Position numbers and translations under genes: made by a program. From Acanthornis magna (lineage: Eukaryota; Chordata; Aves; Passeriformes; Acanthizidae), in the NCBI GenBank assembly GCA_036785705.1, contig JAWUZG010000135.1, forward strand, positions 434,001 to 498,000: a stretch of 64,000 nucleotides of DNA, in the 5' to 3' direction. This document shows, in pieces, positions 11,002 through 21,351 of this stretch (within the stretch, counting starts at the first letter, position 1; every line of letters begins with the position of its first letter). The notes under the pieces are model-generated. The model had not been told where the DNA came from and ran no database searches. It was given only the letters and a program-made list of their open reading frames with translations.

Positions 11002-12810
11002 CTAGCCTTGGTGGGCATGAGTGCTAGAGGTTCCTTCAAGGGAATTGGACATGTCAACTGGAGCTACTTCCCTTCTGGTGGAGTTTCCTCTCTGAGTCTT
11101 GCCTTCTTTCAATTCACGCACCCGTCGCGCCAGAGCGGCCGTGGGTTGTTCACCCCACTCCCTCATGTCTTCTCCACTTTCACGCAGGAAATACCACAGC
11201 TCACGTCGAGGGGTGTACTCGCTCCTCGTAGCGGGGGAACGTCTGCGTTCAGTGGCAGAATCTTTGATCTTTACTGCCGAGATTTGGAGAAGGCCCTCTT
11301 TAATCTCCTTACTGAGTTTCTTGTGATTCTCCTCCATCTTATCTTCAATTTTCTGCAGACGTGTCTCCACAGCTGAGATTCTTGCATTCATTGGGCCATG
11401 CACAGTATCTGCATATGCTCGGAGCTTCCTTGCCATATCAAGCACGGTCTCATGCCCATCATCTCGCTTCATCATTGCTAAAGCAGAAGCGTATTCTTTG
11501 GGCCCAAGTCGTACGAGTTTTCGCCACATCACAGGCGTACATTCAACCGCATCTGGATCCATAAGTGGGGCTGGGTTTGCTATGTCCTCTGAGAAGACAA
11601 TATCTACCACCCCCATTTCTCTCAGACGTTGAATCCCTTGTTCTGTGGTCTTCCACGGGGTTTGTTGCTGATAGAGATCCTCGGGGCACAGGTATCTCTC
11701 CCTCACACCTCTGATAACTCGTCTCCAGAGGCTGCAAGGGTCAGCCCCATTCCGCGCCGCTCGGTTGATATCTGCATCATGTGACAGGGTCCCCAAATGC
11801 CTCATCTCGGTGCCATCTAGAAGTGTAACATCGCCTGCAGCATCCCAAAGACGGATTAACCAACTAATTATAGATTCATTATCTCGTTGAATGTAATCTT
11901 TTTTTAGGTTGCGAAGGTCCTTCACGGACATGGACTCGACAATGACTTCTGACTCAGTCGTTGGCTTTGAGGATCCCTCGCCCCCATTATCATCTGCTGG
12001 GCGATCGGTTTTGACTTGGTGTTTCCTGCTTCTCGTAACAGGAGCAGCTGCCATTGGCTTAGGCTCACTACCTGCCTGTTCTAGGGTATTAAACAGTGTA
12101 CGATAAGCACATGCCAGGCCCCAACATATTGTCTTAAGGTTGTCATTGCACTTTGCTTTGAGATACTTTGCCACCTCAGCTGGTCTCAGAATTTGTTCAA
12201 GGGGAATCTCCCAATCTATTGGGTCAGAGAATTTCTTTAAGAATTGGCCCATTTCCTCCCATGCTCCACACCACTCAATTTTCCTCACGTCTGGATCAGG
12301 TGTCTGCTCCTGCTCAGCCCCTCTGGACATCTCAGCCCTCATTCTGGAAAAGCCGACCATCATATAGATGAAAACTCCGAGGATGCTTACCAGGGTAAGC
12401 ACCATGAATACCAGGACAGTGGTCTCTTTAACATCTAGAGGAAACTGAAAATTCTCAAAAGTTGATGTACCAAATTTAAAGGGGAAGACATAGGTGAAGA
12501 ACCAGGAAGCTTCACCCTCTGCTTCTCCTCCAGCAGGTTCGGTAATGTTACCAACAAAACCCCAGAAGAAGCTACTATAGCTAGGAGAGGAAAGCAACCG
12601 AGCATATACCTTCTTACTAGTTTCCAATACCTTTCCAGAGATCACCCATACAGCGCATATTACCATAGCAAGCCGGTGTCGTGTCCCTGATCTATAAAAA
12701 TTGTACATCAGGGACACAATTGCCCCTATCTGTTGATAGGGAAGCAGGCCTACATACCAGACAGACAGTATCACTTCAAACCACATCCTATCAAACAACA
12801 TGGTGACCAC
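11002..12810 (-). CDS. ERV B Gag-like ORF with N-terminal hydrophobic segments
   Basis: An intact 602-codon frame, in the gag position between the primer-binding region and the protease, ending in TAG. Residues about 10-37 and 46-58 are hydrophobic, and 131-154 (VLVFMVLTLVSILGVFIYMM) is a strong membrane segment. The middle (about 195-450) is helical and capsid-like. Residues about 470-500 form a charged coiled coil (RLQKIEDKMEENHKKL), and the C-terminus is basic and arginine-rich without any CCHC zinc knuckle. The start ATG at 12,810 is preceded by a leader of about 100 nt. Whether it still makes protein is unknown. The uninterrupted length is notable next to the broken pol. Confidence 0.75.
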   Translation of the reverse strand: MVTMLFDRMWFEVILSVWYVGLLPYQQIGAIVSLMYNFYRSGTRHRLAMVICAVWVISGKVLETSKKVYARLLSSPSYSSFFWGFVGNITEPAGGEAEGEASWFFTYVFPFKFGTSTFENFQFPLDVKETTVLVFMVLTLVSILGVFIYMMVGFSRMRAEMSRGAEQEQTPDPDVRKIEWCGAWEEMGQFLKKFSDPIDWEIPLEQILRPAEVAKYLKAKCNDNLKTICWGLACAYRTLFNTLEQAGSEPKPMAAAPVTRSRKHQVKTDRPADDNGGEGSSKPTTESEVIVESMSVKDLRNLKKDYIQRDNESIISWLIRLWDAAGDVTLLDGTEMRHLGTLSHDADINRAARNGADPCSLWRRVIRGVRERYLCPEDLYQQQTPWKTTEQGIQRLREMGVVDIVFSEDIANPAPLMDPDAVECTPVMWRKLVRLGPKEYASALAMMKRDDGHETVLDMARKLRAYADTVHGPMNARISAVETRLQKIEDKMEENHKKLSKEIKEGLLQISAVKIKDSATERRRSPATRSEYTPRRELWYFLRESGEDMREWGEQPTAALARRVRELKEGKTQRGNSTRREVAPVDMSNSLEGTSSTHAHQG

Positions 12811-12879
12811 TGATTGCTGTAATCCAATACAAAATGTTTAAAACCAGAATATAATTACTAGTTTTTACCACTTTCTCTA

Positions 12880-12932
12880 CCCCACAAGAGGTGGGCACCA
12901 AATTTTGTCAAGCCCCTTTAAGTTGGGCGCCA
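12880..12932 (-). promoter_or_regulatory. ERV B primer-binding site, tandemly duplicated
   Basis: Directly after the LTR end on the minus strand comes TGGCGCCCAACTTAAAGGGG (12,913-12,932). Its first 11 bases have the TGGCGCCCAAC core of lysine-tRNA primer sites. About 35 bp further the leader repeats GACAAAATTTGGTGCCCA, so the LTR end plus primer core occurs twice. The second copy has T in place of C at the fifth core position. Confidence 0.6.
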
Positions 12933-12937
12933 AATTT

Positions 12938-13603
12938 TGTCTCGGATTAGAGACAAATATCCTAGGTGGGAAGCACTCTGAACAGGTGCCTCCCCCCCAC
13001 AACAAGGTTTCTGGCACCCCTTCCCCCACAACAACAGAATATCCCAGCCTAAAGTGGGAAAAACTGTTTAATTAACAGACCACACAGTGGAAGGGGAAAG
13101 GGAAAAAGGGTCATTAAACCTGAATAAACCGCTGATGAACTTTAGTGTCCTTTTCCTCAGGCGTAGCTTCCCCTTTCCGGGGTCCCCGGAGGGGGCCGGG
13201 TGGTGTTCCTCCCTGGACGATTCTCGTCCACTGTCCTCCGGGGCTCCTCAGGTTCTTGGATGAGAAAGCAAGTCGAAGAAAAGGATCCAAAAAAACGATG
13301 AGAGGAAAAAAGAAAAAAAAATCCCGGGGGAAAAGGAAGGGAAGAAAAAGAAAACCCAAGCAGCAGCCACACCAGTAGCACCAGCAACCAGCAGCAGCAA
13401 CTGGCTGAGCGGGAAAAAAAAAAAAAGTGTCCCTTCTTCCTTCTCACTCCCCCGTAGGAGAGCCAGGGAAAAAGTTTCAAAACATCCCGCGCGGGCAGAG
13501 CTTTCTCCCAGCTGCGTGACACAGTTAAAGCTACAGTACCATATTTCTGCTCAAGTATACAAACGATAGGGAATACAAAATATTATTATGCCACCCCAGG
13601 ACA
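12938..13603 (-). mobile_element. ERV B 5' LTR
   Basis: Minus-strand LTR of 666 bp that begins TGTCCTGGGG (at 13,603) and ends CCGAGACA (at 12,938). It shares most of its length with the solo LTR at 25,463-26,223, which fixes both borders. It contains a T-rich stretch, a conserved block at about 13,130-13,270 ending in the GAGGAAAAGGACACTAAAG region, and TTAATTAAACAG near 13,070 that could serve as a poly-A signal (ATTAAA). Confidence 0.85.
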
Positions 13604-13608
13604 AGGAT
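13604..13608 (+). repeat. right target-site duplication AGGAT
   Basis: Matches 9,154-9,158; directly adjoins the LTR terminal CA. ERV A codons resume here. Confidence 0.65.
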
Positions 13609-14996
13609 TAATACATGAAGGACTCATTTTAGAGGTTTTAGAAGCCCTCCAGTTGCCAGAAGAAATAGCAGTAGTACATGTTAAGGGACACCAAAAGGGA
13701 ATGACCCCAGAAATAAGAGGGAATAATTTGGCAGACCAAGAAGCTAAAGATGCAGCAGAGAATGGGACCGAAAAAATCTTGTTAATTTTGACTCCAGATA
13801 AGGAAGAACCGGAAATTCCAAAATTTAGTGAAGCAGAAGAAAAGGAATTAAGTAAGACTGGGGGAAAGCAAGATCCATCTGGCAAATGGAAACTCCCTGA
13901 TGGAAGGCAGTTACTTAATAAACCGCTTACTAGAAAAGTATTAGAAGGCTTGCATCAAAAGACTCATTGGGGTACTCAGGCTTTGTGTGATCACTTTTTA
14001 AGGAATTATGGGTGCATTGGGGTCTTTGGATTAGCAAAGCAAGTAACTGAGAAATGCATAACTTGTCAAAAAGTAAATAAAAAAGTAATGAGAAAAACAA
14101 CCCCAGGAGGTCACGAGTTAGCTCTGCAACCATTTCAAAGTATCCAAGTAGATTTTACTGAACTCCCTCAAGTACAGAAGTGGAAATTTTTATTAGTAAT
14201 AATAGATCATTTAACTCATTGGGTGGAAGCTGTCCCCACTGTCAGAGCTACAGCTAATGTAGTATGTAAAACCCTTTTAGAACAAATTATTCCCAGATAC
14301 GGAATGGTTAATAGAATAGACTCAGATAGAGGAACACATTTTACTTCAAATGTACTACAACAAATAGTAGTACAGTAGGGAATAAAATGGGAATCACATA
14401 CCCCATGGCAACCACAGAGTTCGGGCCGGGTAGAAAGAATGAACCAGACTTTAAAAAGAGCTCTAACAAAACTGATGATTGAAACACAGATGTCCTGGGT
14501 AAAATGTTTACCATTGGCTCTACTGAGAATCTGAACACAACCCAGGTCAGACCCGGGAGTGTCACATTATGAGACGATGTTTGGGTTGCCTTTTTTAACC
14601 ACACAACATGAAACTGCTACTTATGAAGAAGAGGAAATGAGTGTTAGAAAATGTGTCATCACCACTGCAAAAACACTTGAAAATTTGCGGTTAAAAGGGA
14701 TAATCCCTCAAACCACTCCCTTAGAATTTAAAATTCATAATATCCAACCAGGGGAATGGGTATTAGTGAAATTGTGGAGAGAACAATCTTTAACCCCACA
14801 ATGGGAAGGTCCTTTTCAGGTACTACTGACAACTGAGGCAGCGATCCGGACCAGGGAAAGAGGATGGATCCACGCCAGCAGAATTAAAGGACCTGTGGAA
14901 GAACCTAAGGAGTGGACTCTAACCTCTAAACCAGGCGATACCAGGTTGACTCTTAAGAGAGGACTTGGTGGTAATGAACTGGGAAGACCCAAATGA
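13604..14996 (+). pseudogene. ERV A pol: RNase H end and integrase
   Basis: Resumes the RNase H frame cut at 9,158: GLIHEGLILEVLEAL, then VVHVKGHQKG with the final RNase H motif. The integrase zinc domain shows H-x3-H (HQKTHWGTQ region, about 13,955) and C-x2-C (CITCQK, about 14,055). The catalytic core has VDFTEL (first Asp, about 14,150), DSDRGTHFTSN (second Asp, about 14,325) and SSGRVERMN (Glu, about 14,420). Stops interrupt the frame at 14,377-14,379 (TAG) and at about 14,533 (TGA). The C-terminal domain continues open from 14,559, ending at 14,996 with the GEWVLVKLW and WEGPFQVLL motifs. Confidence 0.88.
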
Positions 14997-15550
14997 TCCA
15001 AGGGAGGTACCGAGAATCACAAATAATTGGAAAATAAGGTCAAGTTTATATCAGCGGTTTCAAGTGCCATCTGGACAAGTTTTGAGAAACCTCTGATACC
15101 CGCCTTGGGGAGGAATACTTCCACCCCAAACTGGAGGATCAGGACTATTTCGAACAAAGGGTCCTTACGTTTTAGCCTTAGCCTGTGATTTATATAAAGA
15201 AGAAAATAGACTGTATCCTAATCTCAAGGAGATACTACAACCTTCTTCAATGCCATACCACATACCTTGTCTGGTTCATCGGACATGCTAGCTGGGTTAA
15301 ATGTAACTGCATACATTGTGGGAAAAACTGGTATTGTCATTCACAAAAATGGCAAGCTCATTGCATGAAGTGTCGAGAGTGAAATTCACTCCCTATCCAG
15401 ACAGAACTAGGGTTAACTCAAATAATAACTTTGCTCTGTGGGTGGGAATTTCGAGTACCTGTTGAATGGGAAGTACCCGAGGAACAATGGGAAACCACAG
15501 TTAAAAAGTGTCGAAGGCGATTTGCTTGGAAACTAATAAGGAGGAAGTGA
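14974..15550 (+). pseudogene. ERV A extra ORF between pol and env, Cys/His-rich
   Basis: Beyond the env leader region and overlapping the end of pol by 23 nt in another frame, an ATG at 14,974 (MNWEDPNDPREVP) opens a frame with protein-like composition (PWGGILPPQTGGSGLF and VLALACDLYKEEN). It is broken by TGA at 15,094-15,096 and a frame change before 15,290. The second frame carries seven Cys and three His in 24 codons at 15,302-15,373 (CNCIHCGKNWYCH then HCMKC), and a TGA at 15,380-15,382. It then runs to a basic tail (KKCRRRFAWKLIRRK) and a stop at 15,548. The size is about 190 codons. I do not recognise it. A zinc-binding accessory protein is an inference; decayed env leader sequence is the alternative. 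Confidence 0.55.
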
Positions 15551-15618
15551 CAAGGAAATAGAGGGCAAGACCGGATTGACCACTGTACTCGCCACCGAGA
15601 AGATTCTATAGCCCTGCT

Positions 15619-17503
15619 ATGGGCAGCAACCCCATAGGCATGGGAGGTGGGGGTATAAGCCATACTGGACCTCTACTATTCCTCCTTGTGTCATTCATTC
15701 TTTGCCTTTTCCCTTATGGGACACAAGCAAAATCGTGTTGCAAATGCTACTGGACACTTTACTGGGAAAGAACCCGAGGTTCCTTTTTTTTACCCATACT
15801 CATGTTAGCAATCAATGCTATGATCCATCCAAATTAGCTACTTGCACACAAAATGGGAAAAGATACTGGATTGCGGAAAACTTAGGAACAAGTGGTGGTA
15901 GGTTAGGAGAAAAATGTCCAAAAGGGGAAAAATGGGTTTGCTTCACTTTTGCCCTTAGTAACCGAGTCCAAGATTTGGTAAAGGAACAAACAGTAAACAA
16001 AAAGGTGAAACCAACCCAGCAATCCAACCCTGTATCAACCCCACATCAGGATTTGTATACAAAACTCAAACAACAATTGGAAAAAGAAATGGAAATCTCA
16101 GGAGTAGGGAAAAACCTGTTTGTAGAACTGGGGGAAAGAGTAAGTAAGGAACTAAACATTACCAACTGTTGAGTCTGTGGTGGGGCTTTAATGACAGAGG
16201 AATGGCCATGGAAGGGCACTAGCCTAGGCCCTGTAGAACTTCTTAAATGGAACCGAACAAACATAAAAGGAGAAAACCGGCCAGAAGGGTGGATTTTAAG
16301 TTCAATAGTAATAGGAGAAGAGTGCCTTCGGCATACTGGGGAAAACTTCCTTAGCAAAGTAGGAAATACTCCCTGTAAGAGATATAAAGTTAGTAATGGA
16401 AGTTCTATAGGGTGGATCCCAGAAGAACCAACTCTGTATTGGGCTCAGAAAGGAACCAAAGAAAAAACCTGCAAGTTTAATAATGAAATCAAGCTTTTTC
16501 AATGTAATGATACAGGCAAAAATCCCTATTTTGGAATCCCAGAAATATCCAAATTCTGGGACAATATAAATCAACAGGCTTAAGGATTACTGGAAGGCAC
16601 CAGATGGTCTATTTTGGATATGTGGAAAAAGAGCATACCCAAAACTCACCCCCCCGGTGGAAAGGGAGTTGCACTCTGAGGATCATACAGACAGGATTTT
16701 TCCTTTTACCAGGACCAGATGGAGATCAATTAGGAGTACCAGTTTACAAGGACCTAAAAAGGAACAAAAGAGAACTGATCGGGGGGTTTCAAAAATGGGG
16801 AGAGGAGGGCTACCCTCCTGAATGCATACTGGAAACATATGGGCCAGTCACCTGGGCACAAGATGGGAGCTGGGGTTATCGAACCCCGATTTATATGTTA
16901 AATCGAATTATAAGACTTCAAGCTGTTGTAGAGATCATAACCAACAAAACTGCTCGGGCACTGGAATTAAAATCAAGTCAACAAAGGCAAACAAGAGCTG
17001 CAGTGTATCAAAATAGGTTGGCTTTAGACTATTTATTAGCTGAAGAAGGGGGAGTTTGTGGAAAATTTAATACATTGGACTGTTTGAAAATTGATGATAA
17101 TGGGGATGCTGTCTTAGATATAGCCAAAGATAACAGAAAAATAGCCCATGTACCGACCCAAAGATGGGAATCAATGCTAAAAGCTAACTGGTGGGATAAA
17201 GTATTAGGAATAGAATGGTGGAAAAAGCTGGGCTTCTTCCTTTTATGTGCAACAGATGGTTTGTTATTTCTTCCTTGCTTAATTCCCTATTTTATTCGAC
17301 TAATCACCAGTGTAGTCCAAGGAATGCAAGTAGTAATACCTATGGACTCAAAATGGGCCACATCTGAAACAGCACAAAAGATAATGGTGTTAAAGAAACG
17401 AAGAGAAGACCCCTTTGAAGAAGCAAAAATAATATGTGAAAAGAACCAGCGAGAAATGGAAATTAGAAAGCAAGATGTATTGCTCAAGCCAAATAATTTA
17501 TAA
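15619..17503 (+). pseudogene. ERV A env, broken surface unit, open transmembrane unit
   Basis: The leader at 15,619 has a hydrophobic signal (LLFLLVSFILCLF). A frame change near 15,740-15,780, a TGA at 16,170-16,172, a TAA at 16,580-16,582 and a second frame change near 16,600 break the surface subunit. From 16,604 the frame is open to 17,503. It has a furin-type RNKR site (about 16,762-16,773), a heptad-rich region leading into YQNRLALDYLLAEEGG (about 17,007), a cysteine pair of the form C-x7-C, a membrane span FFLLCATDGLLFLPCLIPYF (about 17,230-17,292) and a long cytoplasmic tail. It resembles bird gammaretrovirus-like env proteins. No entry function can remain for the surface part. Confidence 0.85.
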
Positions 17504-17507
17504 AAAA

Positions 17508-17521
17508 CAAAAAAGGGGAAT
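17508..17521 (+). promoter_or_regulatory. ERV A polypurine tract
   Basis: The stretch aaaaaaggggaatt directly before the LTR start is a typical plus-strand primer tract. Confidence 0.8.
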
Positions 17522-18156
17522 TGTGATGAATACATAATATAGTGTTGGCTTTTCGCAGATATTCATTGTGTGTATGGTTTTATTCTTTTTATATAGAAGT
17601 AGTCTTGTTATAAAGATAGAGGTATATAACCAATGTTTTAATTTCTGTTATTAACTAGATTTCGATATAGTAGTGAAATAACTAATAGAGGTAGTTTAAA
17701 AGACTTTCCTTTACTAACCACACTGCCTGCTTGACTGGATAACACCCAAAGAACAGCACAGAGAAGACCCAACACTGATACCTGACTATCAGCCATAACC
17801 AGATGCAAGGACCATGGAGAAAAGCTCAAACTGGAGATGATAACCAAGACTGGAAGAAACCACAGCCAAAACCATGCATGCTCTAAAAAGGCGGGACCAA
17901 GGAGGAGCCATGCAAAACAGTTCTTGGAACATGCAAAATAGTTCTGAGAAAAGTTTGAATATGCATGAATGCTTATGAATAGGCATGAGGCTGATGCAAT
18001 ACAAAGAGTACTTAAGACGACACCTTCAATGGCAGGTGTGCTTCTTGGCTTAGGGCCAAGCACCCAGCACTGTTTCTTTGCTTTATTGTTTTTGTCCCCT
18101 ATTGTCCTTTATTAAACTTTTAAATTTCAACAGGAGAGTGAACTTCGTTTTTCACA
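17522..18156 (+). mobile_element. ERV A 3' LTR
   Basis: Begins TGTGATGAAT after the polypurine tract and ends TTTTTCACA, with terminal inverted repeat TGTGA/TCACA, 635 bp. A likely poly-A signal ATTAAA lies at about 18,110. No matching 5' LTR is in the window, so the flanking target duplication cannot be checked. SEMA4D intron sequence continues on the right. Confidence 0.82.
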
Positions 18157-18363
18157 GAACTAAAATCAGTTAACCCCGTGCCCGAATGAGTTTTGAATAT
18201 TCTGATCCTATGCACTTCATAGATTAGCAAAACCAGCAACACTTGACCAAACTCACAGCAAACTGGCTGAAAGAACCTAAAGCCTCAATGAGTTTCAAAT
18301 CCCACAGAAACCCTGAGGATGTCACAACGTCCCATATTACAATACTTAAATTTCTGTTCTTAC

Positions 18364-18457
18364 CTTGGTGTTCCCAAGTGATCCTTGGTACTGGGCCAAA
18401 TGCTATTGCCGCTTCTAGCAACAAACCCCAAACTGCGTAAAAAGCACACAGAGCCAT
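18364..18457 (-). CDS. SEMA4D: SEMA4D-like first coding exon, signal peptide
   Basis: ATG at 18,457 on the minus strand opens a signal peptide (MALCAFYAVWGLLLEAAIAF) followed by the conserved start of mature SEMA4D, GPVPRITWEHQ. It ends with CAAG-GTAAGA after one base of a codon, which matches the next exon at 5,969. The exon is 94 nt. Its acceptor side is probably AACGCAG at about 18,498, leaving a short 5' UTR. The following intron is 12.4 kb, most of it retroviral. I chose this start because it gives a complete signal peptide and no upstream in-frame ATG is visible. Confidence 0.88.
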
Positions 18458-18499
18458 CTTCAGTGTCCTTGCTTTTCGGGGTTCGCTGGGTAACTGCGT

Positions 18500-20235
18500 T
18501 TCTCTGGCAGATGAAATGCAAATCTCAGGGAGTATTAGAGACCAGGCAATTCAGATCTTGAGAGCAGTGCAATAAGGGAGGCTGGAACAACTGTACAAAT
18601 ACATACTTTTCAGCAGATCACTTCAAGAGAATGCACATTTTCCAGGATGCTGCACACAGAGACTGCCCATGCACTCCACAGGCTGCAGAGCTGCTGAGAA
18701 GTGTGGCTGAGTGCCTTCTGTTTCGCTGGAGAAATAAATGATGCTGTGCAGAGAGGAAGGAAGTAAGAAGAAAAAGCAAACCAAATACTGCCAAAAATAG
18801 CACTGATCTTGTAGTATTTCTACAGCTGTCTGCATAGCTTAATTTGGATACAAAATACATTGGTGAAAACCGTATTCTTAAAAACAAAACACACACAACA
18901 TGGCAAATAGGCAATAAGAGACACCAATCATTTCAATCTAGAATCCCAAGTATAAATACTTGAAGTGTCAATTATGTTTAACGCACAAAACTTGACACTT
19001 GCCTATTCTTTCAACAGTCTGTCAAAGAAAATCCCACCTCTCCAACAAAAAATAAAGATAACAAAAGTTACTATGACTTAATCAGAGAGCAAACGACATG
19101 AGAAGTACAGCATTAACAGTAAGTATGATTACACAAACCTGCTGTACCTCCCACCCTCGGGATCTTACAGAAGTGGGCTCTAGCGATGGCAGTGAATTCT
19201 CGCAGGAAGCAGCAGATCGACTGTCCCTTCCGATGCCCAGAGAGACAGACCTAGGAGCTGTGCTCAGCCCCTTCCCCCGGGCCAAGTCTCTGATACACCG
19301 ATATACCTGCCCCTCCTCGATAGCTCTGCTCCCCAAGAGAAAAGCCCTCAGCTAAGAGAAGTGCAGCCAGGTGCACTCCTCCCCCATGGGTACATCTTTT
19401 GTCTCTCTTAAGTACCGATCGTTATTGTCTCCCAGCAACGGCTGGGACAAAATCCCCGAAGAGGAAAGAAAAAACAAAAGGAAAAATCCTAACCTCCACC
19501 AGCACCTTTCCTCCAAACTGAGAATTTTACATACCCTGCTACTGCCTGCTGGTCGCTAACACACTGTGCACAGCAACTGAACCTTTTGCTCAGTTTAAGC
19601 TTGGAGACTGCAGTACATGAAATCTACTGGGATCTCTAATCTGGTTTCAAGGTTGCCTCCATAAATATTACCACTTCTGTATCTAGAATATTTGTAGATT
19701 ACACCAGCCCCTAACTAATGCAACCAGAGCCATGTATTAGGAAAATGCCTTCCTTTTTCTCATATCCCAGGCTGGTAGATCAAAGCAGACTGCACCCAAC
19801 CCTCAACTGTCCTTTACACATTGATCAAAGCACAGAATGCTTTTTTGAAAAGGAAATGCCATTGAGAGTAATATGCCATGTGTTGTCTGAAAAAAGGATT
19901 TGCTAATAAAGATCCTGGTGTTATTCAAAATGTCAGGATGAAATTGCGAAGAGCCCGTTGTCACCTCGACCTCCAGTTCAAAGCACAGACACTAGAAAGG
20001 AAAGCTTCCTGTCTCTGACCATCTCCTGGCCTGGCTCTGCCAAAAGACCACGTGCAGTATCAATAACTGATACCATGTGAATCATTCCCCACAGCAGTAT
20101 AAGAGAAACTATTTCAAAATACTGCTTTGATAGATGCTGATACCTCTCACAGCCAGGAAAGAGAGATCTAAAGAGCGGGAGAGAGGGTGGAGGACAGCCT
20201 ACAGCACAGGGAAGTGCATGAAGTGGCACAAAATA
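18500..20235. other. SEMA4D upstream or 5' UTR intron
   Basis: No exon was recognised with confidence. The stretch 19,130-19,560 is GC-richer and could hold an untranslated exon or an old LTR; I could not decide. Confidence 0.35.
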
Positions 20236-20237
20236 AT

Positions 20238-20480
20238 ATAGAATCACAGAATGGACTGGGTTGGAAGGAACCTTAAAGATCATCTCATTCCAAACCCTCT
20301 GCCATGGTCAGAAACACCTTCCACTAGACCAGGTTGCTTCAAGCCCCATCCAACCTGGTCTTGACACTTCCAGAGGTGGGGCATCCACAGGTTCTCTGGG
20401 CAACATGTGCCAGTGCCTCACCATCTTCACAGGGAAGAATTTTCTCTGTATATCACAAGTGCTGCCGCATCACCAGCTGT
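20238..20480 (-). mobile_element. CR1 LINE 3' end
   Basis: AGAATCACAGAATGGACTGG followed by ggaaccttaaagatcatc, tgccatgg, ccttccactagaccaggttg and ccatccaacctgg is the CR1 3' end read in reverse. CR1 is the main bird LINE. This is a 5'-truncated copy. Confidence 0.9.
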
Positions 20481-21350
20481 CAGTATCTTCCTGCTGCTCA
20501 TCCCAAACTGAAACAACCATCATCAGTTTCATCCCTGGCTCCCTGATGGCTCTGAGTCCCCTGGTGCTGACATCCAGTTCTCAGTTCTGCCCTGATGTTG
20601 CAGGACATTCTCCGTGCCCAGACACGGTGCTGAGACTTTCCTCCAGCGCATAGCTGCACCTCTCAGTGACATGTGACTCAGCCAGCTGCACACATGTGGC
20701 TCTCTGCTTTCCTCGTGTGCCTGTCCCCAGGCTCGGAGAGCTTGTTTGCTGTCCGACCTCACACCCATACTTGCTGCTTGTGCTGTCTTCTATGAACTAC
20801 AGCTCCTCACCCTCTTGCTGAACGGAAATTTTAATTTAAGGGCAAGAGGTTTTTTCCTCTCCCTGTTTTTCACTCATCTCTGCCCATGTAATCCCACAGT
20901 GCATCACTGTCACTGACAGCAAACTCCTCTGTTACATAAGGACAGGCACAAACCTGCCCTTCCCTGCCTGCCCTGTTTCCTTTTCTGTATTTCTGCTTTC
21001 CAGGTCTCCTCACCCCATTACCATGGGTGGATTTGGTTTAGTTCTGCTGCTACAGGTGTAGCCACTGGAGGCTCAATAAAAGTTAATTAGTCTCTCTGCC
21101 AAACCCTTGCTATTATTGCACTGTCCTCATTAACGCACTTCTTAGTCTCATCCCCTCCTTGTGTGTGAATATTTTACACACACAAGCAATGGGAAATTTA
21201 ATTTCCTGTGAATCACAGAATGATGTACTCCACTGCTAGCTGTACAAGGAGCGTATGGGACATTAACAGCCTCTGGTAAAGGGCAGGCAACAATATTTCT
21301 AAATATTTGATTCCAGAAAATGCCTCCTAGTGGGATGCACTAACAGGATA
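20481..21350. other. non-coding
   Basis: No gene seen between two CR1 fragments; the open frames at 20,529-20,768 have no recognised domain. Confidence 0.4.
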
Positions 21351-21351
21351 T

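Larger units (their letters stand above)
9159..13603 (-). mobile_element. ERV B: nested, 3'-truncated retroviral element
   Basis: A minus-strand retroviral element made of a 5' LTR (12,938-13,603), primer-binding region, gag and protease-RT, ending abruptly at the start of RNase H (9,159). Integrase, env and the 3' LTR are absent. It splits the RNase H codons of ERV A, and host frames match on both sides. The flanking AGGAT duplication of 5 bp, the gag TAG followed by pol in the same frame, and the RT sequence suggest an ERVL/class III-like group, but class is uncertain. It lies in the sense direction of the SEMA4D gene. Confidence 0.85.

Noticed and set aside
13114..13522. Frames rich in K/R and in F/S
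   Set aside because: They lie within the ERV B LTR and its T-rich stretch.
14974..15550. Reading the ERV A extra frame as the host-derived oncogene type of insert
   Set aside because: No similarity to a host gene recognised and its codon content resembles the flanking viral genes.
20261..20653. 130-codon frame
   Set aside because: Covers an inverted CR1 tail; not a gene.
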